Positions 1-12,587 of a stretch of DNA of 64,000 bases are shown here, piece after piece. This DNA is from Lumbricus rubellus. Lineage: Eukaryota > Annelida > Clitellata > Crassiclitellata > Lumbricidae. The stretch is taken from NCBI GenBank assembly GCA_945859605.1, contig OX243815.1, positions 37,174,665-37,238,664 of the forward strand, read 5' to 3'. The translations under genes and the position numbers were made by a program. The first letter of the stretch is position 1. Each line of letters begins with the position of its first letter. The notes below the pieces were generated by a model. The model was not told the origin of the DNA and ran no database searches. It was given only the letters and a program-made list of their open reading frames with translations.

Positions 1-90
1 AAAACAACCAAGCAGCAGCAGAGGCGCATGGCTTTTATCTCTGTAGTTCTAAACAACAACAATGAAAAACAGAACAAAAGTCCGACTTAC

Positions 91-152
91 TTCAAGGCTG
101 AATGTAGTCTACCAGATTTGAGGATGAAGTCTTCCCATGCTGGAAAACTATT
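91..152 (-). CDS. MTSS1: MTSS1/MIM-like gene, coding exon 2 (I-BAR domain)
   Basis: This is the second coding exon of a minus-strand host gene. It follows a pyrimidine-rich acceptor ending in AG (153-154) and ends before a canonical GTAAGT donor (85-90). The 62 nt encode NSFPAWEDFILKSGRLHSAL plus two bases of a split codon. This matches the second segment of the MTSS1 (missing-in-metastasis) I-BAR domain, where the human protein has a similar YPVWEDFINKAGKLQSQLR stretch directly after the DMK that ends exon 1. The phase-0 junction with exon 1 reproduces the family's protein sequence. MTSS1 binds acidic phospholipids and actin and bends membranes outward in protrusions. Later exons lie to the left of the window. 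Confidence 0.85.
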
Positions 153-3100
153 CTGTAAGACAATGAAGATAAACAAATGAATCAACTCATTACATATCAT
201 AACAGTTACTTTGACTAAAGGGAAATATGTCAAAACTTTTAATGGTGGGTTAATAGACAACATTTTGCAGCAAGTGGCAGACCAGGGTGCCAATGGTACC
301 TGAGAAAAATGGGTGGATCAATGAGCCCATTCCCCATGAAAGTTCTGTAAAATGTATCCTTAATTAGGCTAAAGAGAGTCTTGATTTTGGTCTTCATTAT
401 GAGTCAGACATGAATTCCAAATAATTCTTACATACATGTACATCTCAAATTGCAAAGTCTTTAGGCAAAGCTCCATGGTAAGGAAAAACATTGATGGTTG
501 GTCACAAATGGACTGGAGAGACGGTATTTTGACACCCCTGCTCCATAGGAACACAAATGTGTAACATGTATGCTAGCAAGATGAAACTATGGAAGTTAGC
601 ACTTACAGTGAGTAAATAATTGGACACTTAATTTTCAGTGTAATGTTGTGATGATAAAACACAAACACAATCCTGTGATGACATTGGCCATGATATAGGA
701 CACACTGCAGTAGTAGTAGGCAGACATTAGAGATAGACCATGTCTCCATGCAGTGTCTGTATAATAGTGTATATTCGCTGTGCACAATGTTTTAGAAAAC
801 AGGAAAGGCAATGTACGGTACATGTAGGCCTAGTATCGTAGTAAAAATGCATTCCTAAAGTACTGTGTGGGTTAATCTAACGCATGTGTCAGATTAAAGT
901 TTTTATTTATTTAGCACAGCGATAAGCTTCATAAGGCCTAAAAAAAAAATGCTGTGTTTCCGGTAACAGAGCTAAAAAAAATTGGGTAGGTAGGTCGGAA
1001 AATAATTTTATTTTGTAAAATATTTTTATGCAGTGACTATCCGAAAAAGTATACCCCACTAGTCTTTTTTGCACGCTGAAACAAAGTACGTGTTCTAAGC
1101 AAGTATAAACTGCCTATTTCCCCGACTGTCTGCACCTAAAACACCTCTAGAAACAGTCCTATTAATTTCATTTTGTTGACGTCTCTTATGTTATGTCAAT
1201 ACAAATGTTAAAAAAAGATTTACATTTTTTTGGGGGGAAAAAAAATTTTTGGGAAAAAAAATTTTTTTAATAAAATTATTTTACAAAAATATTTGGGTCG
1301 CGGCCGTAAAAATGGGTCGGTCGCGTTACCGGAAACACAACACTTTTTTTTTACGCCTAAGTGCTAATCAAATGGCAAAAACTTGGCAAATAACCTTTAT
1401 CTCTACCCTTGAGAACTTCGAACATGGTAGCCAATTGGAAGCATTTAAAAAAGCAGTGGATTAATGAAGCGGCTAAATCAGATCACGAGGCGATAGGTTT
1501 CTAGACATCTGGAAATTCCTTGCGTGAGTTGGCTCAAACACTTATGAAGTTTTACTGCCATGGATTTGCACAGCAGAATGACAAAGAAAAGCAAAACAAA
1601 ACTGGCAGCAAATGAAGGTCATTATTATTGGAGTAAACAGATGCAGCAAATACTAACTCAGGATCCATAATAAGAATCTCTAATTGGGCCCTAATAAGAA
1701 TCTCAAAAAGGTTCTAAAAAAGTTTGAAACCACACATATATAGGTAACGTCAACAAAATTTCTAAATGCTAAATAATCCATCACTGACAATAAGAGACTG
1801 AAGCGATTTTCAACTCATTTCTTGGCAATAAAAAATTGCAGTTATGGCGGCTGAGTAAACAATCCCCATTGAAATGATAGTTCTCGACATGTATATATAC
1901 ACAAGGGCGCTATAAGAAAGAAATTAAGCAAAACAATCAATAGACCTGTCTATTACCTGAGGCCAATCAAGATGTCACACAATGTCTAGAGGTCATGTCT
2001 AGGCCCATAAAACTCAACCAGCAACCATAAAATGTTCTCAAAACCCTAGCATATAAAGTTATATACCAGCCATGAAATAAATTTAAGCAACTAAGCATGG
2101 ACCAGGCAGGAATTCTTGAACAGCACTGCCAATACTGCAACCAAATTTCACATTTATCTAGCAAGACTATTCAGCTGTTGGCAAACTCCGCAGCAACAGA
2201 TCATAATCAATTAAGGTTAGTGATGTTCACTGTGAGAAAACTGCAAGAATAGGTGGAATCACTATTGGTACATCCCAACAGTCAAGTATATTGTCAATGG
2301 AAAGCAAAAGGTAAGATTCATAAATATTGGGGACCAATTAGAGAATAAAAATATTCTGATTGTGGGTCATCTGTCAATATTTTTCCAGCATCTGTTTAAA
2401 CCAATTTAGTATCCTTCACCTTCGCTGGAATATATCTCACTGAAATCTATTCCGAAGCCTAACTGACCACAGAAATGTCGAGTTGACACTTTCAGGAGAC
2501 TATTTGATTACAGTCGATTGCTTGTCTGCATTGCTAGAAATTGATCCATCGCTTGCGACCATAGAAGGTGGCAGATACGGTCTATTGTCTATGACGGCAA
2601 TTCTGCCAGAGACTCGGCCTTCCATCTGAAGTGATGATATAAGACAGCAGCCACCTCTGATTCCTTGACATGAATTTCAACACATTAAGACCTCTCCATA
2701 AATCAGACAGTTCTAAAGAGATAAGAGTGCAATAAATATCTGGATGCAAATATTTTGCGAAAGCAAAAGAATTAAAAGTATGAGATCAACCCTGCTCCCT
2801 AGCAATGTATAGATGGAAGAATGGATAAATATATATCATCTGAGCAATTAGCTCTGACACCTGAGAGAGAAGCCAATTCATTGCATGGCTTCAAAGGTCA
2901 CATGGACCAATGTTGTATCAGCCACATAAGGGAAAACCACCAGATTACATCCAGGTTTACAGACTTACAGTTGTGACCTCTCCTTCGCTTCCTCCATCAC
3001 TTTTCATCAGTTCAAAAGACAGCATCAGTCACTTATATGCATTTTTTAATTCAGAGAAATAATTGAATTAGAAGACATAAAAACAGGATTCTTTTGCATT

Positions 3101-6100
3101 GAGATATCTAGAGACATACAACAACAGAGTCCCTATATTCAACTCTAAGCAAATGGGACACGATCAAAATACAAAGAGCATGCCAAGAAATTCACATAAA
3201 TAGCTGTCTGATTGGCTCTATGGCACATCCATTAAATGCTCAAGAGGTAATAAACATGTAGGTATGTCATGTCTATTCTAGTATTTACAAGTAGAATCGA
3301 AGTGGTCTTATTTCAGATTTTAATTAGGCTACATTGTCAAATACAGCTGACAGTACAGACCAAATGGTGACAGCTCAGCACTAGTCTTGCTGTTTATAGG
3401 TCACAATACACAAACAACGGCTGCAACCGATTTGCTCAATTTACTCAACACATCACGCTGATGTCACAGTGCTCAGTAGTATCCAGAACCAATTTGCTCA
3501 ATTTACTCAATGTATCACGTTGATGTCACAGCAGTAGTATCCAGATTGGAACAGATTAAACCATTATTGAAATTGTTATGAAGCTGTGGAATAGGGTCAA
3601 TCCAGAAATAGCTCAGTCTGGTTATTAGTCTATGACAAAAAGCATTCCATGTGTGCATGACATAATTTGACCATACAAGATTACCATGTACTCCATTGTA
3701 CCCTATGGATGAAACGGACCTTACAAGATAATTATACCATGTACCAGCAGAAACATCTACCAAATTGCTAATCATTTCTACTCCACAACTCAAATCAAGG
3801 AGTAAGAGTGTTAAATGATAGTAAAATACAGTCTGACTACAGTGGCAGCACCAGCTATAAAATTTCAGCAGGTCACATTGATCAAGGTCATGAGAGCAAT
3901 TCAAAATCTTGATCAAAGAAATAAATGTAAAGAAGACGTTAAAAATTCCAAAGAATTTTGGCAGGTCATAAAGGCAGGTCAAGAGTAAAATAGACAGGCC
4001 AAATGACCTGCCGACATAGTCTGGCCACTGAAGCTCATGCTGAGTGGGTATCTGACCCATTACTCCATCATAGGTTTATAAGCTTTGCAGTAGACTATGA
4101 AATAGTTGCATGTTATCCAACACTGCATGTACCATGGTTGGATGGTCACTCACTAATTGGTTATACCTAATACAGGAGTCAAGAGTTTAGTAAACTGCAG
4201 GGCTCCCTTGTATCTGAATTCATTCTGAGTAGGTAAATCAACAGTATTCAACACTTCGTCGCTTAATAAAATTACAATTAATTCTTCAATGCCACACCTT
4301 GGATGCACATATTTCGGGTTGGAAATTAATAAGGGTATATATCATTATATCAGCAGAGGAAAAAGCACATCAATCTTAGATACATTTCTGTATGGTAAAT
4401 ATTTGCTGAGGCAAGAGCGTTTCAAGCAGATAAACTGGCTATTGATGCAAAATAAATACAAGAGGCACTGGTGAAGCCAAAAGACCAACATTTGGCTGCA
4501 TCACTAACTATAAGATAAATCATTGTAAAATTTGTGTCCCTCCAACCAATCACAGCTAGCCAAGCTAGCTACTGGTTGAGTCAGTGTTAACTTGTCCTAG
4601 AACTCAGAGCTGTTCTATGGGTAGATACAAAACAGTATAATAGATGTCCTTGGATAATGCTTGTTCACATCGTATATACTGCCTGTCCTTCTTTATGGAG
4701 CCGAGACCTGGACTCTCACAATAGTCCTTGAGAAGAAACTGGATGCCTTCCAACAGTGGTGTCTGAGGAGAATCTTGCAAGTTCCATACACTGCGCACGC
4801 TACTAATGCGGAAATCTACAGGCGGACAGGACTAATTCCTATCTCGGAGCTGGTGGAGTTGCGGAGACTGCGGATGTTTGGACACTTTGCTGTGCTTTCA
4901 CTGTGACTCCGGGCAGGACCATGCCAGGGCCCTCAAAGCTCTGATTTCCGGCCCACCAAGGGGCTGGAAGAGGCCACCCGGACGACCAAGGCATACATGG
5001 ACCAGAACGGTTGAGGCAGATCTCCGACCTCTGAACTTTGGGCTGAGCACGGCATGGAGACGAGCACAGGACAGGGTGTTGTGGCAACGGACGGTGGAAA
5101 CGGCCACGCTCCAGAGAGGGGCACGCCAATGATGATGATGATTGGATAATGGCTTTTCACACAGTTTAAAAGAAATGCCTAGAAACAGGAAATGCTTTAA
5201 AACCCTGGTCATAATGATTTTTGTGGTTTCCTGTGCCCACTTATAGCTCCTTAAAGAGTCCTTTACAGAAATTCAATCATGAAAACTGTTCACCAGAAAA
5301 TACGTAACATGAAGTCTAACAAATCACATTGAAAGGACCGCTTAACACTTGTTGGAAATTGGAACACATCATAATTATCATTTATGCACAACTTATTACT
5401 TGCAACCCAGGTTTCTGAGGGTTTTGTCAACAATACTGAAGCAGACTGCAAACACTTATCAACATACTGGTACTTCAGAAACTAAGAACTCACAAAGCTA
5501 TCATAGATTTCTTAAAAGAGCTTGCATGATGCCTCAAAAAGTCTGCACTTAATATGCCACAAATGCTTTGAAAGAACGGATCCAAAGTTTGCCATCGTGA
5601 GACAAGAACCTCTTAAAAATGAATCCTAAAACACATAACTTTCAGTACACATAATTATACAAAGCACGTGCGACTATTACCCACAATGCAGCATACCCAA
5701 CAGACCAAATTAGACACTAAACAGACCTTCCAATAATGTAACAGTAATTTAAAAAATCATGATGAATTCTTAACTCACATTGCAATGCTTCAGGGAGTTG
5801 CATGCTGGACTATCAACCCAGAAGAGGGGCAGGGGGTGAGGCAAAAGTCCTGTCAACTAGAAAGAAGCTAAAAATTTCTGCTCCGTTTATGCCCTCAGGG
5901 CCCTCCCATAAAAGACAACACACAATTTATGTACGTATGTTCACTTGTTAAGTGCCCCTTCCAGAAATTTCTACTCAGAGGCACACCCGACTACAGCGCA
6001 AACACTGAATCAGAGTTTCACGCCAAAGTACATGTATGAAAAATTGCAAGTGAAGAACTTGCTCAGGGGCCCTACACGACATCATAGCATACATTAGAAT

Positions 6101-7539
6101 ACACAATCGCTAGACATAATTATTGTCTTGAAGATCAGTAGCACTTGGCAACACGAATAAAACACTATTTTAATGAGACATAGGGTGTAACCATTAATCA
6201 AAAGTTAAGATAAGGGAAGCTATCATCACATGCATTGCATAAGGTCATAGGGGTTGCCCAGAGGTGGTGTGTTCCAGTTAACATGGCAGAAGAAGTGAGA
6301 GAGTAGAAGACTGTTACAGTAGGCTGTATTTAACATACTTATAAAACAAATCTGATCTAACTCCTAAGTCAAACAATCTCTACACCTTCATCATCAATCC
6401 ATTGATGCTTCAAGTGACAAATCGTAATTGAGAAGTGATGCAATAATTAGAAAGCCGTTGTGCATTTAAGTCTGACTCAACATCAAAGCACAAAGTACAA
6501 AATCCAACAGGAACTCAGAGTCTTGACAAACTCTGGACATCACCTGAACAACAAGTGCACATACAAACAAACAAACATACTCAAAGGTTAAATCTTTCTC
6601 AAACTTTCATATGTAGCAAAAGCAGAACAACCTTCAACTGCCTGAGTAGTAGAATGTGAACATTCATTTCAAAAGACATAATTTCATAAGACCACAAAGA
6701 CGTTTTTGGATTAAGTGACTTTCCAAGCAAATAAGAAGCAATCAAATAAGTAAGTAAGTAAGCAAGTCATCAATTGATGCATGTAATGTCATTGCTATAG
6801 CGGCATCTACAGAGAACTACATTTGAAAAGGTGCTAATGTAAGGCTTACACTACATCAACATATTCCTGTAGACAGAGGAATTAAATAAGCTTAAGTTAA
6901 TTTAGAATGCTCACAGCAGGAACATGCTAATCACGCATCACTGTCTAGACCGCAGCTCATGAAGCTCCCAAGCACACAAACCATTTTTAAAGTGCTCAGG
7001 CAGATAAGACTGCTTAGAACTCAATGAATAAACGCTGGGGGTAAAATGAATTAAATAAATCAAGTGAATTAAATAATCAGACATGCATATTGAATATCCA
7101 ATCTCACCACACACCAGCAATCAGTCTCGAAGGTCAAGAACCTTACGTTCCTAGGTATTCTCGTACGGTAAGGCAATCTGATCAAACCAGTTAATAGAAC
7201 ATCAATATTCAATATTGAATGCTGTTTTATATCCAATTAATCCAGAAGCAACAGAAATGAGTACAAAGGATCATCCCTTGCATTAAAGAGAATAAGAGGA
7301 TTTAGTGAAGCAGCCAGTTATGCATTTCAATGTGCAAATGTGACTGTCAATGCCAAACCACATAACTTGTAATGAAGTTAGACTGTTTCATAGATTTTCA
7401 CTACCGTTGAGCTCAAGAATCAACCACCATGACAAATTCTTATAACACCGGGCCGTTCGATTTTATGCTCATCTACCCACAGGAATCACAAGCATCAACA
7501 AAATTATGGCTGACACCATTTTAACCAAAATATACGTAC
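153..7539 (-). other. First intron of the MTSS1-like gene
   Basis: This is the span between the GTACGT donor after exon 1 and the acceptor before exon 2. It is AT-rich with no convincing coding sequence in either strand apart from one LINE relic at 4655-5142. A near-duplicate pair of short segments lies at 3425-3470 and 3490-3535 (AATTTGCTCAATTTACTCAA and flanks), indicating a small tandem duplication. The longest open frame (3515-4060, minus) has no recognisable composition or domain. A large first intron is common in cytoskeletal adaptor genes. Confidence 0.75.
4655..5142 (+). mobile_element. 5'-truncated non-LTR retrotransposon (LINE), RT C-terminal end
   Basis: Two overlapping frames (4661-4906 and 4878-5132) together encode the C-terminal part of a LINE ORF2. 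Visible signatures are VLLYGAETWTL, the LDAFQQWCLRRIL block, RRLRMFGH, then PPGRPRHTWTRTVEADL and WQRTVETATLQRGARQ. The frame change near 4885-4910 shows the copy is dead. It ends in a short (TGA)n tail at about 5130-5142, as expected for 3'-primed LINE insertions. It sits in the sense orientation of the plus strand, antisense to the host intron that contains it. Confidence 0.85.
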
Positions 7540-7611
7540 TTTCATATCGTTAACGACCTGCTGGAACAGGTCTTCCAGTAAACTGCAATCTTTTTCCACA
7601 TTAGAATCCAT
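7540..7611 (-). CDS. MTSS1: MTSS1/MIM-like gene, coding exon 1 (start of I-BAR domain)
   Basis: This is the first coding exon of the minus-strand host gene. It encodes 24 residues, MDSNVEKDCSLLEDLFQQVV then NDMK, and ends exactly at a GTACGT splice donor (7534-7539). The peptide aligns along its length with the start of MTSS1/MTSS2 (MEAVIEKECSALGGLFQTII then SDMK in vertebrates). Exon 2 at 91-152 continues the domain in the same phase. The product would be an inverse-BAR protein that remodels plasma membrane and actin. The upstream open frame lacks family similarity, so the ATG at 7609-7611 is chosen as start. The exon alone is short, but together with exon 2 the identification is strong. Confidence 0.87.
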
Positions 7612-9231
7612 GACAGCAGCTTTGATTTTGTTCCGATTTCTTATTCGGAAAACTAATAATCGCCACAAAAATGCTGTCTTACGACAACAATTAAAAAACG
7701 TCCTTTTCAATTGAAAACTGTTCTAATTTTCACAAATGAAGTGTTCAAATGACAAGAGCATTCTTTCCTGATTGACCTTGATATTAAAGCTCTATATAAT
7801 GTGTTCTGAGCGAGTGGCTATTATATTGCCCATCTGGACCAGTATAGACAGTCCTGTTCTGACAAAAACGAAAACTACAGAAGAACATGCGTGCAATCCA
7901 AACGACGCATATCCAGACAAAGATGACAGAGATTAGCGCAGAACTAATACCAGATCCTTCAAAATCGTATTTTTAATAGCATTACTAAAACTTAAATGTC
8001 AACTCCGATCAGTAGATAAACATAAAGCCGTCCTAAGTAGGTCACGTGAAAAAAGCAAAACATCTGATTGGCCTGAAATCTGGAGCATCGACACAAATAT
8101 TACCCAATCGCTACTAGACAATCGTAGCATAAAACTTATCTAGCGCTAACTTTGTCATATAAAACCAGTGACGGCGCCAGCAGGTGCTTCATGCCGAGGT
8201 CATAATTATGAGAGTTATTCAGCAGGTCGATGAAATTAAATGTAAAGAAGAGTATAATAAGTGTATATTTAGCATAATAGGCCATCGATACTTTATACTG
8301 ACCCAGCTAACACATCAGGACCTTCATGTCTAGCTGGACCCAATATTCCAAGCGATTATTATTTCTAGATGTAGGCCCTAGCTTAGGCTACCGGTAGGCC
8401 TATGCACTATTTCATTTGCTGGATTTCTTACAGCACATGATATATTGCGCGCATCAACGCTCCCTAAAAAGGCTCGTAGATGGCAAATTTCTGCGAAGAT
8501 TCATACTGCGGAAGAGCATGAGTGTTCGATCTAGCTATAGAAAGCTTTAGAAGCTTCGATCTCCAGAAAGCTCAATAGGCCATATAGGCCTATAGGCTAC
8601 AATACCATAGGCCTACAGCTATATATATAGCTAGCTTTTCCAGAAAGCTCAATATAGGCCTATATAGGCCTAGGGCCTACACTACCGTAGGCCCTACCAT
8701 ACAGCCACTTCGTTCAACATGTACGCTCCTCATCCTCCATTAGGCCTACACTGTTTATAATTCGTCCTGCCATCACTTCATCTCAGAAATTCGCAAACCG
8801 CTCCATGTAGGTTAATTGGTATGAACGGCCAATGATTGCCGTTCCACGGTTCCACCTCTTTGGAACAAAATTCCGCCAGCACTACGTACGGCAAACTTCC
8901 GACCCATCACGTACACGAGCTCACCAAAACTCCACCTCTCGCTATCTCCCCGCAGGTATAGGCCTACGTATACGTCTTTCACTCAAAACTGAACATGTGC
9001 ACATATTGCTCTTCCGCAAATCCTATCCTGATTCTTCCGATTCTCCTCACATCCCTCGATCGTCATTTCAACTCTAAAGTCTAAACATCACGTAGGCCTA
9101 CCTTAGCCGTCCATCTGTCTGCCTGCCTGACTCTCCGGACTCGACCCGCTAGGGCCTATAGCTGCCAGCTTAAACTGACACCATTGCAATGTAGAAATTC
9201 AAAAAGTTTCTGGTGGGGAGGGGCACATACG
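7612..9231. other. Upstream region of the MTSS1-like gene, rich in AGGCCTA palindromes
   Basis: No gene is visible. The first few hundred bases presumably contain the promoter and 5' UTR of the MTSS1-like gene, but no TATA or initiator can be assigned with confidence. Between 8345 and 8760 the motif AGGCCTA and its relatives (TAGGCCTATA, TAGGCTA, GGGCCTAC) occur in a dense cluster. From 9177 a repeat unit (GTAGAAATTCAAAAAG followed by a GGGGAGG stretch) begins. It recurs at about 10857 and, more diverged, at 28510, 28650 and 28970. Confidence 0.55.
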
Positions 9232-10607
9232 CAGGCCCGCATTAAGGCTACTGCGGGCCCGGGTGCTGCGATGAACTTGCGGGCCCTCTTCTATCAGCTA
9301 TCGGTCCACCAAGCACATAATTATATATACCATGTACGTTTACTAACGAGTGAAGTCAAAGGTTGCCTTTCCTGTGATGTATTTATTTTCTGAGGAAAAG
9401 TTTCAGACACTATAGCTAGCCTATATAGTATTTCTACAGTGACGGAAGGAATAAGCGACTTCTTCATTTGTTAAATAGTTATTACGCTTAGTCTATGTTG
9501 ATTATCTGCAGTATTGTTCTGTATGTCGACAGGTTGAAGTCCTCGCGCGGCCGGCCAGCCTTTTTATGTAGGCTAGCCTATGCCTATCCCGAATTTCTTA
9601 TGGTCCATATATGTCTCTGATCATGAACCATACATGTAGCATCGTGCACAATCCACCAATGTTTTAACATTCGTTTCTTCCCGTTGATTTTTTCTTCTCA
9701 ATTAATAGTAATTCTTATATTTATATTTACAAGTCCATCTTCCAAGATTTTGGTCTGATAAAAATTAATACAACATCAGACTTCTTTCGCAGACTCCAAT
9801 GATGCCTTGGCGAACCGATCTAGGCCTATAAGACGTCATGATCTTCTTGTATACCAAGGTCTCGGATTCGGAATGATGGGAGGAGTGACCTAGGCCTACA
9901 GTAAACGAGAGGCAACGGAAGTGGGTAGGACACAGACTGAGGGCAGAGTCACTGCTAAGAACAGGTCAACGAAGGAAAAATGGTGGGATATCGAACAAAA
10001 GGAGGACCATGGATCGATGGATGGATGAAGGAATGGATGGACGGATTGGTGGATAGATAGAAAGATGATGCTAGATTGCATAATACAAAATAATGGACAT
10101 GGACAGCTCGAGAAGGAGGCCAAATTGCCCAACATCGAGATGAATGGTGACGTCGGACATTTCAACATGCCTAGAAGGCAGAAAACTAGAGAAAAAGGAT
10201 AATAAACTATAACAGGCTTCAGAAATTAAGAATAACCCAATAACATTTCTTGCTGGTTTTATTTTCTTCTTATTTCAAGAGACCAGTCAAACTGATCATT
10301 GACCAAGCTGCGTAGTCTACTTTAATTGTGATATCACTGTTTTAGAGGTCATACTTACCAAAGATAAATTTACAACAGCAATCAATTCCTGTGATTTCAA
10401 TCACTTCATAAACTATATTAGTTCGAGCTAATAATTCTGATGTGTGAGAGAACTTTAGCAAGATTTCGTCAACGACGACTTAGTATATTTTTATTAATGT
10501 TGCAGTATTCTCGCTAAAAAATTTAATCATTTCCGAAATTGCGGGCCCAAAAAACCCGCGGGCCCGGGTGCTGCAGCACCCTTAGCACCTACCTTAATGC
10601 GGGCCTG
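9232..10607. mobile_element. hAT-like non-autonomous TIR element
   Basis: The element is bounded by inverted ends: CAGGCCCGCATTAAGG on the left and its complement CCTTAATGCGGGCCTG on the right. GC-rich subterminal blocks (GCGGGCCCGGGTGCTGC) are repeated in inverse orientation near both ends. The flanks CACATACG (left) and CACATATACG (right) look like an imperfect 8 bp target duplication, consistent with hAT. The interior has no intact coding sequence. The element split a copy of the repeat described at 9177. Confidence 0.7.
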
Positions 10608-11107
10608 CACATATACGTACCCTCCTTATCCACTCTCTTTCATCAGTAGGTCTATAGGCCGGATTACTGAAATAATTCATTCAGTTATTTTACTAAAATG
10701 ACATCTTAAAAGGGCGCCATTACAATCTGAAAATTCAAAAAGCAATTATTATTGTAAGCTTCGTATTGTAGGCCTATAATTATAGTGTATTTATTGAAGT
10801 CTTAGGCCACTCTAATCAGCACTGAAAAAGTACAGCTAATTTGTTAAGACGACAGCTTAAAATGCTACCATTCCAATGTGGAAATTCAAAAAAGTTTCGG
10901 CTGGGGAGAGGGCACATCCCCCTCCCCACACCCATCCCCTCTCGACGCTGCGCGCCTTGACGACCGTCCGCCAGACGCTCGATAATTGTCTCCCTCCAGA
11001 AATCTGGATTCCCCCCTCCAGAGGACGGGGAATAGATTAAACACTGCACCACGCATCTCATATAATGATTTCGGTTCTTCCACCATCAAGCCACGTACAC
11101 CATCATA
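10608..11107. repeat. Remnant of the host repeat split by the TIR element, plus a second copy
   Basis: Sequence right of the TIR element continues the interrupted repeat. At 10857-10960 a second copy starts (CATTCCAATGTGGAAATTC, then a GGGGAG run and C-rich stretch). No credible gene is seen; the short minus-strand open frames here are low-complexity by-products. Confidence 0.45.
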
Positions 11108-12185
11108 AGGGAGAGTTGCTATGAATGGACCACTTAAGGCAAACTTAGGTGTGCTGCATAAATGCTACTGAATTTCGAAAAGGAAAGTATGCCATATGCT
11201 TGGCTGATTATTCATCTATGTTTTTAATAAGAAAAGGACTGAAAATATTCGTGGATTTGTGAAAAATAACTAAGCAAAGCAACAGCTGTAAAAAGTCCAA
11301 TCAAGGCAACCTGTTTCCTTGAATGAACCGCATGGTATCCTTGATTGGACCAGTTGCCCTGAATGGAACACATTCATTTAAAGTCGTTTTTAACAGGTAA
11401 TTTGACCCAAAAAACAAGGGAATCGCTTTTAAAACACTTAGTGTCTATAGCCATACAGTTAAAAGTAGCCTATCATGCACAATTGGAGTAGGCCTAGATG
11501 AAATCAATTAAATACATGAGTGGCATGTAGACTAATTAGGATCCGAGTAGCCCACTTTGTCACAATAACCAGTGCAGGTCTAAATATAGACTATAGACCT
11601 CATTATAGTGAAATAAATGATTGTGAAGTATTACATTAGTATTCAGTTTAATCTATTTGAGAAGAATTACGCGCAGTTCGCACAGAGGAACACACCTCAT
11701 GTAGCAGTGTAAAGTGGACCACACCCAATAACATTGCAAGTACTGGTGTCCTTAAATGGACCACACCCAAATAATCGGTCCAATTAAGGAGACTTTATGT
11801 GGTCCATTTCAGGCAACACAGACTACTTCCACTCACACTGTGATAGTTTAGCAGGTGTCAGTCTTAATTAGCGCAAATTCGAATATTGTTACTAAATCAT
11901 GAAACCTAACTATGATTAAAACAAACGTGACAGCAATTTTTAAACTTTTCCTAAATTGTGTACACTCATTGTCAGGTAGGGCAAAAATTAGATCAAAACT
12001 ACGTGAAATAGAGTTTTGCCGCAACTAAATACATGTTTAGAATTCCGTAAAACTGATTGCACCGATACGATCAATATTCAATCGCGCAAGGATACAACAT
12101 TTGAAAACGAGGCAAAATATGCATCCAAGGTGTTAAATGGCTGCGGTCCAATTAAGGCAACGGTCCATTCTAGGCAACTCTCCCC
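11108..12185. mobile_element. TIR element (TA target) packed with GGTCCAATTAAGG-like repeats
   Basis: Terminal inverted repeats: AGGGAGAGTTGC followed by a GAATGGACC stretch on the left, and GGTCCATTCTAGGCAACTCT running to the right end. TA dinucleotides flank both ends (11106-11107 and 12186-12187). Inside, the motif GGTCCAnTTAAGGCAAC, in both orientations, recurs at about 11123, 11297, 11338, 11752, 11777, 11802 and 12146. Such subterminal and internal repeats are typical transposase-binding sites in non-autonomous DNA transposons. No coding capacity is visible. Confidence 0.7.
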
Positions 12186-12587
12186 TATATCTGACTCTAT
12201 CACGCCTCGGGTTTGCCCAGGGTGAGAATTGCCGGGGGTTGGGGGTTTCAACCCCCAGTCTTTCTTAGATCTCCATGTTAACGTCTGTTTTTCACACCCT
12301 AGTTCCAAGTCCAATTAACCCCCCAGTTATTTTTTCACAATTCTTACACTGGGCTTGCCACTCAAACTCAAGTGCACTTCTTCCTTCAAACTCTCCACCT
12401 AAGCGATTCCCGCTATGAAATCTATACTGTGCTTTCCCTCTCTGACCTTATGGCAACCGGATCGAGTCACCGGACTCAGACCTCTTTCTGACCACCTTCA
12501 GGAATCAGAAGTTTCAGAACAATCCATCAAACTCGACATAGCTGTTGCCTGTTAAAGTTTAATACTAATCAAGGTTTATATTAGCCT

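Noticed and set aside
3515..4060. 181-codon minus-strand open frame in the MTSS1-like intron
   Set aside because: No domain, no flanking regulatory features, composition typical of chance; it spans a small local duplication inside the intron.
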